A stretch of DNA of 64,000 nt from Hyphomicrobiales bacterium (GCA_900470095.1 UBZM01000036.1:282465-346464), one strand, 5' to 3'; numbered from the stretch's first letter, positions 1-8,693 are shown. Notes: a model not told the origin generated them from the sequence alone. Program-made: numbers and translations.

Positions 1-157
1 ACCGCGTCGCCTCGATGGCGGCAGCGCCGTGGTTTCCCACGCCGCTCTGCTCGATGCCCTCCGGCGCCGGGATCCGCAGGCTGCAAGGGCCGCGCTGGAA
101 ACCGATATCGCTGCGGCCGCGGCTCATATCGAAAGCACCGGCGATCTGGCGCCATAG
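1..157 (+). CDS. GntR-family transcriptional regulator, C-terminal end (partial)
   Basis: The reading frame is open from the window edge and ends at a TAG at 155-157. The 51 visible residues are alanine-rich and helical, with a pattern of SHAALLDALRRRDPQAA followed by a helix ending in HIES. This looks like the last two helices of the FCD ligand-binding domain of FadR-type GntR regulators. The gene lies 57 bp before an SDR dehydrogenase on the same strand, so it may control that gene or the facing sugar-acid operon. Only the tail is present, so the assignment rests on a short stretch. Confidence 0.6.
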   Translation, partial: PRRLDGGSAVVSHAALLDALRRRDPQAARAALETDIAAAAAHIESTGDLAP

Positions 158-214
158 TCCGGGTTCGCCGCAATCTGAGAGGCGCTACGGCGCGGGCATC
201 GGGGGGAGACGACA

Positions 215-991
215 ATGGATTTGCAGATCAAGGGACTGCGCGCTCTGGTCACGGCTGGCGCCAACGGCATTGGCCGGGCGACGGCGCGTGCCTTTGCGGC
301 AGAAGGCGCCAGGGTCCATATCTGCGACATCGATCGCGAGGCCCTGGCAGCGATGGCGGCCAGCGATCCGGCGATCACGCAATCGCTCTGCGACGTCTCG
401 GACCGCGACGCGGTGGCCAACCTGTTCAAGGAGGCGCTGGCGGCACTCGGCGGGCTGGATTGCCTGGTCAACAATGCCGGCATCGCCGGGCCGACCGGCC
501 GAGTCGACGAGATCGCCCCCGCGGACTGGGATGCCTGCGTTGCAGTCGATCTGACCGGTCAGTACAACTGCACCCGGCTCGCCGTGCAGCATCTCAAGCA
601 ATCCGCCAATGCCAGCATCGTCAATCTGTCGAGCCAGGCCGGCAAGCACGGTTTTCCGCTGCGTTCGCCTTATGGCGCGGCGAAATGGGGTGTCATCGGC
701 TTCACCAAGGCGATTTCGGCGGAACTCGGCGAGTTTGGAATCAGGGCCAATGCGATCTGTCCCGGCCTGGTCGACGGCGCCCGCATCCAGAGCGTGATCG
801 CCAACAAGGCGCGCAGCTTCAACATCTCGCATGAGGACATGACGCAGCGCCTGTTCGCGGGCGTCTCGATCAAGCAGTTCGTCGACCCCAACGACATCGC
901 CAAGCAGATCGTCTTCCTGGCGTCCCCCTTCGCCAAGACGATCTCGGGTCAGGAAATCTCGGTCTGCGGCGACACGCGCATGCTCAGCTGA
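215..991 (+). CDS. SDR-family NAD(P)-dependent oxidoreductase
   Basis: This 258-residue protein has the classical short-chain dehydrogenase layout. The N-terminal Rossmann glycine motif reads TAGANGIG (close to TGxxxGxG), followed by NNAG near residue 90. The catalytic Ser140 and the YGAAK motif with Tyr153 and Lys157 are all present. The length is normal for the family. The ATG at 215 follows a GGGGGGAG ribosome binding site. It sits next to two enolase-superfamily sugar-acid enzymes on the other strand, so oxidation of a sugar acid or a 2-keto-3-deoxy acid is plausible (inference). The substrate cannot be read from sequence. Confidence 0.9.
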   Translation: MDLQIKGLRALVTAGANGIGRATARAFAAEGARVHICDIDREALAAMAASDPAITQSLCDVSDRDAVANLFKEALAALGGLDCLVNNAGIAGPTGRVDEIAPADWDACVAVDLTGQYNCTRLAVQHLKQSANASIVNLSSQAGKHGFPLRSPYGAAKWGVIGFTKAISAELGEFGIRANAICPGLVDGARIQSVIANKARSFNISHEDMTQRLFAGVSIKQFVDPNDIAKQIVFLASPFAKTISGQEISVCGDTRMLS

Positions 992-1027
992 GGCGGGCAG
1001 AGCAGCGCGGCAAGATCCTTGCTGAGT

Positions 1028-1050
1028 CCCGGCCTCGCTCGGAGGCCGGG
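1028..1050. terminator. Hairpin between convergent genes
   Basis: A perfect 9-bp stem, CCCGGCCTC at 1028-1036 and GAGGCCGGG at 1042-1050, encloses a 5-nt loop. It lies between the SDR gene ending at 991 and the enolase-superfamily gene ending at 1085 on the opposite strand. There is no clear T-tract, so it is a candidate bidirectional terminator only. Confidence 0.5.
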
Positions 1051-1084
1051 TCGGATTGCGATGATGGGGCGCCGATACCGAAGT

Positions 1085-2290
1085 TCAAGCGTCGGAGAGG
1101 CGGCTGAAGCGCACGATAGCGTCGGCGCGCTTCTCCAGCCCAGGGAGCAGCTCGAGTCCGAGGCCAGGTGCGTCCGACACGGTGATCATGCCGTTCTCGG
1201 CTTTGGGCAGGTCGGTGACCAGCTCGGTGTACCAGCCGGTATAGAAGGCGCGGACCGATTCCTGGATCAGCGTGTTCCGTGCATGCATCGAGAAATGGCA
1301 CGATGCCGCGTAGACGACCGGGCCGGTGCAGTCATGCGGGGCGACGGGCGTGTGCCAGGCCTCGGCCATGCCCGCGATCTTGCGGGCTTCGGAAAGACCG
1401 CCGCACCATGACAGGTCGAGCATGACGACCCCGGCCGCTCCGGTCTCGAGATAATCCCGGAAGGAATGGGTATAGGCCAGCGTTTCCGAGGCGCAGACCC
1501 AGGCCTTGGAGTGGCGGGCGTATTCGCCGAGGTCGTGGACATTGTCGAGGCGGAACGGGTCCTCGTGCCAGTAGGTGTCGAACTCGGCCAGGCGCTCTGC
1601 CAGCTTCTTCGCCATGGGCAGGCTCCAGAGCGAGTGGAACTCGACCATGATGTCCATCTTGTCGCCGACCGCCTTTCGGATCTTGCGGAACGGCTCCAGC
1701 GCGGTGTTCAGCTCCTGAGGCGTGATATCCCAGCCGGCCGAGCGTTCGGCCGCGATATCGAAGGGCCAGATCTTCATGCCGGTGATGCCCTGCTCGAGAA
1801 GGGAATGGGCGAGCTCGTCGGCGCGATAGAGGAAGCCCTCGAGATCCTCATAGGGGCCGCCCTGCTCGCCGACATGCCAGTTGGCGACGGCCTGAGAGCG
1901 CGCATCGCGAATATATTTGTAGCCGGCACAGGTGTTGTAGGTGCGAATCGTATCACGCGTCTTGCCGCCGAGCGCGACGCTGACCGGCTGGCCGATCGCC
2001 TTGCCGTAGATGTCCCAGAGCGCGATATCGACGGCCGAGTTGCCGCGCGTCTCGACGCCCGAGCCGCGCCAGCCGAGATAGTTGTTCAGGCTGGCATTGC
2101 GCGCCTCGATCTGGAGCGGGTCCTTGCCGAGCAGCTTCGGCGCCACGGTCTCGTGCAGATAGGCTTCGACCGCCGCGGCGCCCATGAAGGTCTCGCCGAG
2201 GCCGACGACGCCCGCGTCGGTGTGGAGCCGCACCCAGATGATGTTGCCGAACTCGGTCAGGCGGATGGTTTCAACAGCAGTGATTTTCAT
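1085..2290 (-). CDS. Enolase-superfamily enzyme (mandelate racemase/muconate lactonizing type), probable sugar-acid dehydratase
   Basis: This 401-residue protein has the capping domain (about 1-125) and TIM barrel of the mandelate racemase group. Visible marks are the ALWDIYGKA helix, a KIW strand (where many relatives carry KxK), metal-ligand positions in EFHSLW, HEDP and SETLAY, and an APHDCTGP loop holding a probable catalytic His. The start at 2290 (MKITAVETIRL) fits the family and lies 8 bp after the stop of the upstream paralogue, so the two are co-transcribed. With a TRAP transporter upstream it probably dehydrates an aldonic or uronic-type acid. The exact substrate is unknown; a racemase or epimerase role is also possible. 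Confidence 0.85.
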   Translation of the reverse strand: MKITAVETIRLTEFGNIIWVRLHTDAGVVGLGETFMGAAAVEAYLHETVAPKLLGKDPLQIEARNASLNNYLGWRGSGVETRGNSAVDIALWDIYGKAIGQPVSVALGGKTRDTIRTYNTCAGYKYIRDARSQAVANWHVGEQGGPYEDLEGFLYRADELAHSLLEQGITGMKIWPFDIAAERSAGWDITPQELNTALEPFRKIRKAVGDKMDIMVEFHSLWSLPMAKKLAERLAEFDTYWHEDPFRLDNVHDLGEYARHSKAWVCASETLAYTHSFRDYLETGAAGVVMLDLSWCGGLSEARKIAGMAEAWHTPVAPHDCTGPVVYAASCHFSMHARNTLIQESVRAFYTGWYTELVTDLPKAENGMITVSDAPGLGLELLPGLEKRADAIVRFSRLSDA

Positions 2291-2298
2291 GAGGTTTC

Positions 2299-3417
2299 TC
2301 AAGCGAGCGGCTTGGCGTAGCGGGTGAGGGCCTCGGCGGTCGGCGTCGTACCGGCGCCGGGCTGCTGGGGTCTTAGGAAATAGCCATCGGCGACATTGGC
2401 GGGCTCGACGAAAGCATCCTTGATCCATGGAATGTATTCGAGGAGAGGCGTCGCCTGATGCCAGTAGGCGAGATGGACATGGACCTGGCTCATCTCGCCA
2501 GCATGGGGCGCGACCGGCAGGCGGCTGGCGAGGGCAAGCTCCGCGACCTGGATGTACTCGGTGATGCCGCCGAGACGGGTCACGTCGGGCTGGACGTAGT
2601 GGATGGCGTCAGCCGCGACGAAGGCGCGGAAGGCGTCGAGCGAATAGAGCTGCTCCCCGAGCGCAATCGGTATCGAGGTCGCTTTCGCCAGCGCGGCATG
2701 CGAGCCGACATCGTCATACCAGAGCGGCTCCTCGAACCAGAAGATGTCGAGCGCCTCGGCCCGCGCGCAGAAGCGCTTGCAGGTCGGCAGATCCCATTTG
2801 CCGTTGCCGTCCGTCGCGAGTGCGATCTCGTCGCCAATGGCACGCCGCACGGCTTCCAGCCGGGCGATGTCCGTGCCGGGGTCGGAATGGCCGACCTTGA
2901 CCTTGAGACGCCGGAAGCCGTCACGTTCGACCGCCATTCGGCAGCCTTCGACAAGCTCGTCCCGCGGGATCGAAAGCCAGCCGATATCGGTGTTGTAGGC
3001 TTCGAGCTTCGGCTTGGTTGCGCCGCCGAGCAGGTGCCAGAGCGGTACGCCGGCCGCCTTCGCCTTGAGGTCCCAGAGCGCGACATCGACCGCGGCGAGC
3101 GCGAGCTGGGTGATCCCGGCGCGTCCGACCCACTGCAGGGCAGGGTGGCGGGCGAGCTTCAGCCAGAGCCGCGTGATCTCGGACGCATCCTCGCCGATCA
3201 GCAGCGGCGCGTAGCAGTCGCGGATGCAGGAGGTGATCAGCCGGTCGGAGGCGAGATCGGCATGGGTGCCGGTGAAACCGTAGCCTTCGAGGCCGTCCTC
3301 GGTGACGATCTTCGCGCCGACGACGCCCCAATGGCTGATGCGGTGGGTCGAGTCGGCAATCGAGCCGCCCGTCACCGGGATGTGCAGGATAAAGGGTTCG
3401 ATGCGGGTGATGCGCAT
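2299..3417 (-). CDS. Enolase-superfamily enzyme (mandelate racemase/muconate lactonizing type), second copy
   Basis: This 372-residue protein belongs to the mandelate racemase group and clearly differs from its downstream neighbour. It carries the KVKVG strand with the KxK acid-base motif, metal-binding positions in TDGNGKWD, FEEPLW and GEQLY, and a late HAGEM loop. The ATG at 3417 begins MRITRIEPFIL, the usual start of the family. It is the fifth gene of a minus-strand operon, 44 bp after the TRAP binding protein and separated from it by a strong hairpin. Two different enolase-superfamily enzymes in one operon suggest two stereoisomers or two steps of one sugar-acid pathway (inference). Confidence 0.87.
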   Translation of the reverse strand: MRITRIEPFILHIPVTGGSIADSTHRISHWGVVGAKIVTEDGLEGYGFTGTHADLASDRLITSCIRDCYAPLLIGEDASEITRLWLKLARHPALQWVGRAGITQLALAAVDVALWDLKAKAAGVPLWHLLGGATKPKLEAYNTDIGWLSIPRDELVEGCRMAVERDGFRRLKVKVGHSDPGTDIARLEAVRRAIGDEIALATDGNGKWDLPTCKRFCARAEALDIFWFEEPLWYDDVGSHAALAKATSIPIALGEQLYSLDAFRAFVAADAIHYVQPDVTRLGGITEYIQVAELALASRLPVAPHAGEMSQVHVHLAYWHQATPLLEYIPWIKDAFVEPANVADGYFLRPQQPGAGTTPTAEALTRYAKPLA

Positions 3418-3423
3418 GGCGGT

Positions 3424-3454
3424 AGCCCCGGAGCTGCTGCGGCGCTCCGGGGCT
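3424..3454 (-). promoter_or_regulatory. Intercistronic hairpin after the TRAP binding-protein gene
   Basis: A perfect 11-bp inverted repeat, AGCCCCGGAGC at 3424-3434 and GCTCCGGGGCT at 3444-3454, has a 9-nt loop. It fills the gap between the dctP-type gene and the next gene of the operon. It has no T-tract. A role as attenuator or 3'-end stabiliser of the dctP message is inferred. Confidence 0.55.
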
Positions 3455-3461
3455 CTCCTGA

Positions 3462-4475
3462 TCAGTTGGTGCCGCGGATCTTGGTGAGATCGGCCTTGAG
3501 ACGGTCGATCGTCTCCTTGCCAATCGTGGCCTCGTGGCGCTGGTAAACCGCCGCGGTGGCCTCGCGCATCTTGGTCAGTTCGTCGGCGGAAACATCCGAA
3601 ACCTGCATGCCCTGATTCTTCAGGTTCGCCATCGACGCGTCGTTGAGCGTGCGCGAGACGCGGCGCTCCTCGTCGCGGCCGACGGTCGAGCACTCGTTCA
3701 GGATTGCCTGTTCTTCGGCGGAGAGCTGGTCCCAGAGCTTCTTGGAATAGAGCACCAGGAACGGGGTATAGGCGTGGCGCGTCATCGTCAGGTATTTCTG
3801 GACCTCGTAGAGCTTCGAGGTGTCGATCGTGACGAGCGGGTTCTCCTGGCCGTCGATCGCATGCGTCTCCAGCGCCGCGAAAACCTCACCGAACGCCATC
3901 GGCGTGGCATTGGCGCCCATGCTCTTGAAGCTGTCGAGGAAGATGTTGTTCTGCATCACGCGGACCTTGAGCCCGGTGAGCTCTTCCGCCTTGGAGACGG
4001 CGCGCTTCGAGTTGGTCAGGTTGCGGAAGCCGTTTTCCCAGTAGGAGAGGTTGACGACGCCGAAGGCAGGCAGCTTGTCGGAGATGTACTTGCCGAAGGC
4101 TCCGTCGAGGACTGCATCGGCCTCCTTCTCATTGGTGAAGAGGAACGGCAGGTCGAAGACGCCGAGCGCGGGCATGATGCCGACCAGCGGCGAGGAGGAG
4201 GTGATGACCATCTCCTGCGTGCCGGCGCGCAGCGCCTGCGTCGCCTGCAGGTCGCCGCCGAGCGCGCCGCCCCAGAAGCCCTGGAGCTTCAGCTTGCCGC
4301 CGGACTTTTCAGTCATGCAGGCGCGCATCTTGGCGACGCCGTTGCCGACCGGGTGGTCCTCGTTGATGCCGTTGGAAACGCGGATATTGCGTTCCTTGAT
4401 CTGCGCCTGGGCGGACCCTGCTAGCGCTGCAAGTGCGACGCCGGCGAGGATGGAGACGAGACGTGAGCTCAGCAT
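3462..4475 (-). CDS. dctP: TRAP transporter substrate-binding protein, DctP family
   Basis: This 337-residue periplasmic protein binds an organic acid and delivers it to the DctQM membrane complex. Residues 1-24 form a signal peptide ending in SAQA. The mature part shows DctP landmarks: an RVSNGINEDHP start, the LKVRVMQN strand that holds the substrate arginine, and a DGQENPL loop. A GGGAGA ribosome binding site precedes the ATG at 4475. It lies between dctM (upstream) and an enolase-superfamily gene (downstream), which points to a sugar acid as ligand. Gene order Q-M-P differs from the common P-Q-M order. Confidence 0.93.
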   Translation of the reverse strand: MLSSRLVSILAGVALAALAGSAQAQIKERNIRVSNGINEDHPVGNGVAKMRACMTEKSGGKLKLQGFWGGALGGDLQATQALRAGTQEMVITSSSPLVGIMPALGVFDLPFLFTNEKEADAVLDGAFGKYISDKLPAFGVVNLSYWENGFRNLTNSKRAVSKAEELTGLKVRVMQNNIFLDSFKSMGANATPMAFGEVFAALETHAIDGQENPLVTIDTSKLYEVQKYLTMTRHAYTPFLVLYSKKLWDQLSAEEQAILNECSTVGRDEERRVSRTLNDASMANLKNQGMQVSDVSADELTKMREATAAVYQRHEATIGKETIDRLKADLTKIRGTN

Positions 4476-4507
4476 GGGCTTTCTCCCTGATTGCCTTGGT
4501 TTTTGGA

Positions 4508-5791
4508 TTAGCGGCCGCTCAGCCAGGCCAGCGGAACGGTCACGAGTTGCGGGAACAGGATCAGCAGGAACATCGCGATGGTCTGGGCGACCAGGAATGG
4601 CCAGACGCCGCGGATCACCAGCGTCATCGGGATGCGGGCCACGCCACAGACCACGTTGAGCACGATGCCGACCGGCGGAGTGATCAGGCCGATGGCGTTG
4701 TTGATGATGAAGAGCACGCCGAAATAGATCGGGTCGATGCCCGCCTGCTTGATCACCGGCATCAAGACCGGTGTGAGGATCAGCACTGTCGGCGTGAAGT
4801 CGAGCGCAGTGCCGACCACCATGACCAGCAGCATGATGACGATCATCAGGACCGTCTTGTTGTCCATGAAGGGCTCGAGCACGCTCGACAGCTCGGCCGG
4901 GATATTGGCCTGGGTGATGAGCCAGGCCGAGACGACGGCAGCGGCGACCAGCAGCATGACTGCGCTCGTCGTCTTGGCTGCGGTCAACGCCACCCTATAG
5001 AGGTCGCGCGGCTTGAGCTCGCGATAGACGAACATGCCGACGACGAGCGCGTAGACGGTCGCGACCACGGCCGCCTCGGTCGGCGTGACGATGCCGAAGC
5101 GAATGCCGCCGAGGATTGCGAGTGGCATCAGCAGGGCAAGCGAACCGTCCCAGGTCGCCTTCAGGCGCTCGGCGCCGCTGCGCCGTGGCAGGACCGTGAT
5201 CTTGTCGTGGCGGCAGACGATGAACCAGGCGATCACCAGCGACAGGCCAATCAGCAGCCCCGGAAAGACACCCGCGAGGAAGAGCTTCGTGATCGAGAGA
5301 TTGGCGGCGACGCCGAAGACGATGAAGCCGATCGAGGGCGGGATGATCGGGGCGATGATGCCGCCGGATGCGATCAGACCGGCCGAGCGACCGGTGTCGT
5401 AGCCGGCTTGGCGCATCATCGGCAGCAGGATCGAAGCGAGTGCCGCGGTATCGGCCGCAGCCGAGCCTGACAGCGAGGCCATGATGATGGAGGCGAAGAT
5501 CGCGACATAACCCAGGCCGCCATGGAGATGGCCGACCAGCGAGAGCGCGAAATTGACGATGCGCTTTGACAGGCCGCCGGCATTCATCAGCTCGCCGGCG
5601 AGCAGGAAGAACGGGATCGCAAGGAGCTGGAACGAATCCGCGCCGACGATCATGTTCTGGGCGATGATCTGGGTGTCGAAGACGCCGAGCCAGAGCATCA
5701 ACGCGACCGCGCAGACGATCAGCGCAAACGCGATCGGCATGCCGAGCGCCATCGCCCCGCAGAGCGAGAGAAGGAAGATGGTGATCGTCAT
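4508..5791 (-). CDS. dctM: TRAP transporter large permease subunit DctM
   Basis: This 427-residue, very hydrophobic protein is the large membrane subunit that forms the sodium-coupled transport path of TRAP systems. It starts MTITIFLLSLCGAMALG, has about 12 hydrophobic segments, and contains family motifs such as IPFFLLAGELMNAGG, SGSAAADTAA and LITPPVG. The length is typical. Its ATG overlaps the stop of dctQ by 4 bp (ATGA), showing translational coupling. It works with DctQ and DctP of the same operon. Confidence 0.95.
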   Translation of the reverse strand: MTITIFLLSLCGAMALGMPIAFALIVCAVALMLWLGVFDTQIIAQNMIVGADSFQLLAIPFFLLAGELMNAGGLSKRIVNFALSLVGHLHGGLGYVAIFASIIMASLSGSAAADTAALASILLPMMRQAGYDTGRSAGLIASGGIIAPIIPPSIGFIVFGVAANLSITKLFLAGVFPGLLIGLSLVIAWFIVCRHDKITVLPRRSGAERLKATWDGSLALLMPLAILGGIRFGIVTPTEAAVVATVYALVVGMFVYRELKPRDLYRVALTAAKTTSAVMLLVAAAVVSAWLITQANIPAELSSVLEPFMDNKTVLMIVIMLLVMVVGTALDFTPTVLILTPVLMPVIKQAGIDPIYFGVLFIINNAIGLITPPVGIVLNVVCGVARIPMTLVIRGVWPFLVAQTIAMFLLILFPQLVTVPLAWLSGR

Positions 5792-6333
5792 TCGAGGTGG
5801 CCCTTCAGGTCATGCGAAGGGTTACCGCTGTAGTCGCCAGCAAACTCAGCCAGTTCGAACTCGCCGAGTTTTCCCGTCAGGGCACGAACGAGCCGGGCAA
5901 GCGTGATGAATCCGATGCCAAAGCCGGCGAAATACAGCACACCATAGACATAGCCCATGCTCAGCCCGGTGACCGGCGCGACCGCAGTAGCGTTGATCTC
6001 GTGCTGCTTCCAGGTTCCGTCGAGCAGCATCACGCAGCAGGCCAGGATGAAGGCGTCGCTGATGATCATGCAGATCAGCCGGCCCTGGCGGCCAAGCGCG
6101 CCAACCAGCGTGTCGACGCCGAGATGACCATTCTCGCGCATCACCACGACGGCGCCGATATAGGTCAGCCAGACGAAGAAATAGCGCGATAGCTCCTCGG
6201 ACAGGTCGAGGCCGGAGTTGAAGGCGTAGCGCAGGACGACATTGCCAAAGACCATCACGACCATCCCGCCAAGCAGGATGACCAGGACAGCCTCAAGCCC
6301 CCGTAGGATCCATCTTTCGGTTTTGGCGAGCAT
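5788..6333 (-). CDS. dctQ: TRAP transporter small permease subunit DctQ
   Basis: This 181-residue membrane protein has four hydrophobic segments and the family markers DLSEELSRYFFVWL and ENGHLGVD. DctQ helps assemble the large subunit and links it to the binding protein. The ATG at 6333 lies inside the last codons of the upstream GntR gene (41-bp overlap), and its stop overlaps dctM by 4 bp. The upstream overlap means regulator and transporter share one transcript. Confidence 0.93.
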   Translation of the reverse strand: MLAKTERWILRGLEAVLVILLGGMVVMVFGNVVLRYAFNSGLDLSEELSRYFFVWLTYIGAVVVMRENGHLGVDTLVGALGRQGRLICMIISDAFILACCVMLLDGTWKQHEINATAVAPVTGLSMGYVYGVLYFAGFGIGFITLARLVRALTGKLGEFELAEFAGDYSGNPSHDLKGHLE

Positions 6334-7081
6334 GGTGCGTTTCCCGTGAGTTTCTTGTTCTCTCGCCCCGTTCCGTGACGGAGGCCGTCCGTCCGGGAGC
6401 GAGGTCGATATCGGCCTGGGCCACTTTCAGCAGCGCGATCATGCTCTCGCGTGCCTGCTCGGGCCTGCGCGCGGTGATCGCTGATGCGACATGGCGGTGG
6501 ATCGCAACGGAGGCCTGGGCCCGCTCGTGGTCGTGCATCGATAGCCGGAACGAGGCTTTCAGCACGGCGTGGAGAATCGGCTTGAGTTGGAGCAGCAGAC
6601 TGTTCCCGGACGCCTCCAGAATCGCCTCGTGGAAGCGAAAATCCGCCGCCTCGTGCTCCGCTTTGCCCGGAGCGCTCGCCATCCCCTCCAGCGCCGCCGT
6701 GACGGCCTCGATCTGAACGGGAGTGCCGCGCTCGGCGGCGAAGGCCGCTGCCGCGGGTTCGATCATGCTGCGCAGCTCGAGAAGATCGCGCTCGAACCCG
6801 CTCGCCATGTCGGCATCGGTGATCCAGTCCATCACCTGAGGGTCGAGCAGCCGCCACGATGACATCGGCTGGATGCGCGAGCCGACGCGGGGCCCCGTCG
6901 TGATCAGTCCGAGCGCCTGTAGGGTCTTCGTCGCTTCGCGGATCACCGTGCGGCTGACGGCGAATTGGGTGGCAAGCTCGTCTTCCCGCGGCAAGGCCCC
7001 GTCGTTGCCGATCTGGCCTCCGACGATCATGCGGCCAAGGCGGTCGACCAGATGCGAATGGAAATTGGAGGGGCGTGCCAT
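6293..7081 (-). CDS. FadR/GntR-family transcriptional regulator of the TRAP operon
   Basis: This 262-residue regulator has an N-terminal winged helix-turn-helix (LPREDELATQFAVSRTVIREATKTLQ split over about residues 30-57) and a C-terminal FCD domain (about 90-235). The FCD domain has metal or ligand residues in the usual places (FRFHEAI, IHRHVASAI). It is the first gene of the TRAP and enolase operon, so it probably represses that operon until a sugar acid is bound. Two palindromes lie directly upstream of the start. No convincing Shine-Dalgarno sequence precedes the ATG at 7081, so a leaderless or weakly translated message is possible. Confidence 0.9.
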   Translation of the reverse strand: MARPSNFHSHLVDRLGRMIVGGQIGNDGALPREDELATQFAVSRTVIREATKTLQALGLITTGPRVGSRIQPMSSWRLLDPQVMDWITDADMASGFERDLLELRSMIEPAAAAFAAERGTPVQIEAVTAALEGMASAPGKAEHEAADFRFHEAILEASGNSLLLQLKPILHAVLKASFRLSMHDHERAQASVAIHRHVASAITARRPEQARESMIALLKVAQADIDLAPGRTASVTERGERTRNSRETHHARQNRKMDPTGA

Positions 7082-7082
7082 A

Positions 7083-7105
7083 ATATGATCATATCATCAT
7101 ATGAT
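7083..7105. promoter_or_regulatory. Tandem palindromic operator for the GntR regulator
   Basis: Two perfect palindromes abut here: ATATGATCATAT at 7083-7094 and ATCATATGAT at 7096-7105. They begin 2 bp upstream of the GntR start codon, in an AT-rich patch within GC-rich DNA. FadR-type regulators bind short palindromes of this kind in their own promoters. Autoregulation of the sugar-acid operon is inferred. Confidence 0.6.
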
Positions 7106-7288
7106 TGATTGACGCGCAAGCCATCGGTCGCGAGCCCGCAACGGCATTGCGAGGATGCGTCGTCGAAGGGCGTCCGGTAGTATGGGCATGTCCGTTCGCC
7201 CGGCTGCGATGGCCAGCCTGAGGGAGCGATCTTTGAGCGGTGCGGTACCCGCGCGGTGATCGCGGGTGCGCAAGGCACGGGAAGGGAC

Positions 7289-7573
7289 ATGAACCTTCAC
7301 CTGATCATCTCGGGCCGCGTTCAGGGCGTTGGCTATCGGCAGTGGTTCTGTGAGCGTGCACGCGCTGCGGGTGCAGTCGGCTGGGTGAGAAACCGGGCCG
7401 ACGGCACGGTGGAGGCCGTGGTCTCGGGGCCGTCCGACCTCATTGAGATGCTAGCCGCGGATGCCTTTGTTGGACCGCCTGGAGCCGGCGTCCGTCACAT
7501 CGATCGGAGCGAGGCTGATGCCTCGCACCTCGGCGTTCCCGGCCGGGGCTTCGCCATCGCGCCCAGCATCTGA
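7289..7573 (+). CDS. acyP: Acylphosphatase
   Basis: This 94-residue protein matches the acylphosphatase fold in length and motif. The active-site loop GRVQGVGYRQW holds the phosphate-binding arginine, and WVRNRADGTVEAV holds the catalytic asparagine. Acylphosphatases hydrolyse carboxyl-phosphate bonds such as those of acetyl or carbamoyl phosphate in the cytosol. The ATG at 7289 follows GAAGGGA, a good ribosome binding site; an upstream in-frame start at 7256 would add 11 unrelated residues. It stands alone, with no operon partner. Confidence 0.92.
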   Translation: MNLHLIISGRVQGVGYRQWFCERARAAGAVGWVRNRADGTVEAVVSGPSDLIEMLAADAFVGPPGAGVRHIDRSEADASHLGVPGRGFAIAPSI

Positions 7574-7709
7574 ACGGGCGATGGGCAAGGTGCCAGGAAG
7601 AGAACGAGGTCAGGCCCGGCGACGGGCGGGGCTCCCGCGCCGGTCGCCGCCATTGGGGGATCGGACTCGAAGAGGCCGGCCCTGGCAGAGCTCGCCCCGG
7701 CCCCCTCGA

Positions 7710-8693
7710 TCAGTCCTGTGGACCGGCGTTCGGGTCGGAGTCCAGCATCTGGCGCCAGCCCGCATGCAGCACTGACGGGTCTTCACGGTCGACGCTGTAA
7801 TGGCGCAGGACGTGCTGCACGTCGTTCATGCGGCCGATCAACTGCGGGCCCTGACGCAGGCCGACGAGGATCATCAGCACTTCGATGGCGATGAGCTGGA
7901 CCACATAGGCATCCGTCCCGACCAGCATTGCGGTGTCGTGCGGAACATCCAGGGGCAGCGCGACATCGGCGAGTTGAGCAAGCGGCGTGCCGCCTTGCGC
8001 GAGCGCGATGATCGTTGCGCCGCGGGCCTTGCCGACCTCGACGGCGCGCAGCAATGCCGGCATACGGCCGACGAAGGAGATTGCGACCAGCACATCCTCC
8101 GAGGTCAGCGTTGCCGCCGCGACGAGCTGGAAATGCGCGTCGGAGAAGGCATTGGCGTTCAGGCCGAGGCGGAACAGCCGCGCCTGCAGATCCTGCGCCA
8201 GGAAATGCGATGTAGCGCCGGTGCCGAGGCAATCGATCCGCCGCGCCTTGCTGATCGCCGCCGCGGCGCGGTCGAGATCGAGCGGGTCGATGCGGCGTTG
8301 CCATTCGGCGAGCACGGTCGTGATGCTGCCCGTGACGTTGCGCAGTACGTCGCTCGCCGTCTCCCCCATCCGCACGGAGCGATGCAGGAATGGCGCGCCC
8401 AGCGCCACCGCACCGGCGAGCTTCAGCTTGAGGTCCCTCAGGCCCTGGCAGCCGACCAGCCGGGCAAAGCGCACGATTGTCGGCGCACTCACTCCGGCGC
8501 GTGCCGCGATATCCTCGACATTCGCCTTCACCACCCATTCGACTTCGTCGAGGAACAGGCGCGCCACTCTCTGCTGGCTCTCGGACATCGCGCCGAGCCC
8601 CTGCCGAATGGAGCTCATGATGTCGGAGGCGCCAATCGAATCGTCAGGGCCGCTGGGGCGGCCGGCTGCGTCAGCAGGGACGATGTCTGTCAT
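7710..8693 (-). CDS. MurR/RpiR-family transcriptional regulator
   Basis: This 327-residue protein has an N-terminal RpiR helix-turn-helix (about residues 25-100, with VEDIAARAGVSAPTIVRFAR) and a C-terminal SIS domain (about 135-290) that binds phosphosugars or related ligands. It is the last gene of the peptide-transporter operon; its ATG overlaps the stop of the ATPase gene by 4 bp. It probably regulates that operon. RpiR regulators next to Dpp-type transporters are known in rhizobia, but the effector here is unknown. Confidence 0.9.
   Translation of the reverse strand: MTDIVPADAAGRPSGPDDSIGASDIMSSIRQGLGAMSESQQRVARLFLDEVEWVVKANVEDIAARAGVSAPTIVRFARLVGCQGLRDLKLKLAGAVALGAPFLHRSVRMGETASDVLRNVTGSITTVLAEWQRRIDPLDLDRAAAAISKARRIDCLGTGATSHFLAQDLQARLFRLGLNANAFSDAHFQLVAAATLTSEDVLVAISFVGRMPALLRAVEVGKARGATIIALAQGGTPLAQLADVALPLDVPHDTAMLVGTDAYVVQLIAIEVLMILVGLRQGPQLIGRMNDVQHVLRHYSVDREDPSVLHAGWRQMLDSDPNAGPQD

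Noticed and set aside
1466..2320. Plus-strand frame of 284 codons across the first enolase-superfamily gene
   Set aside because: Antisense to a gene with clear catalytic motifs; no family resemblance in the shadow.
7097..7300. Minus-strand frame of 67 codons between GntR and acylphosphatase
   Set aside because: It covers the operator region and the acylphosphatase start, and has no ribosome binding site or homology that I recognise.
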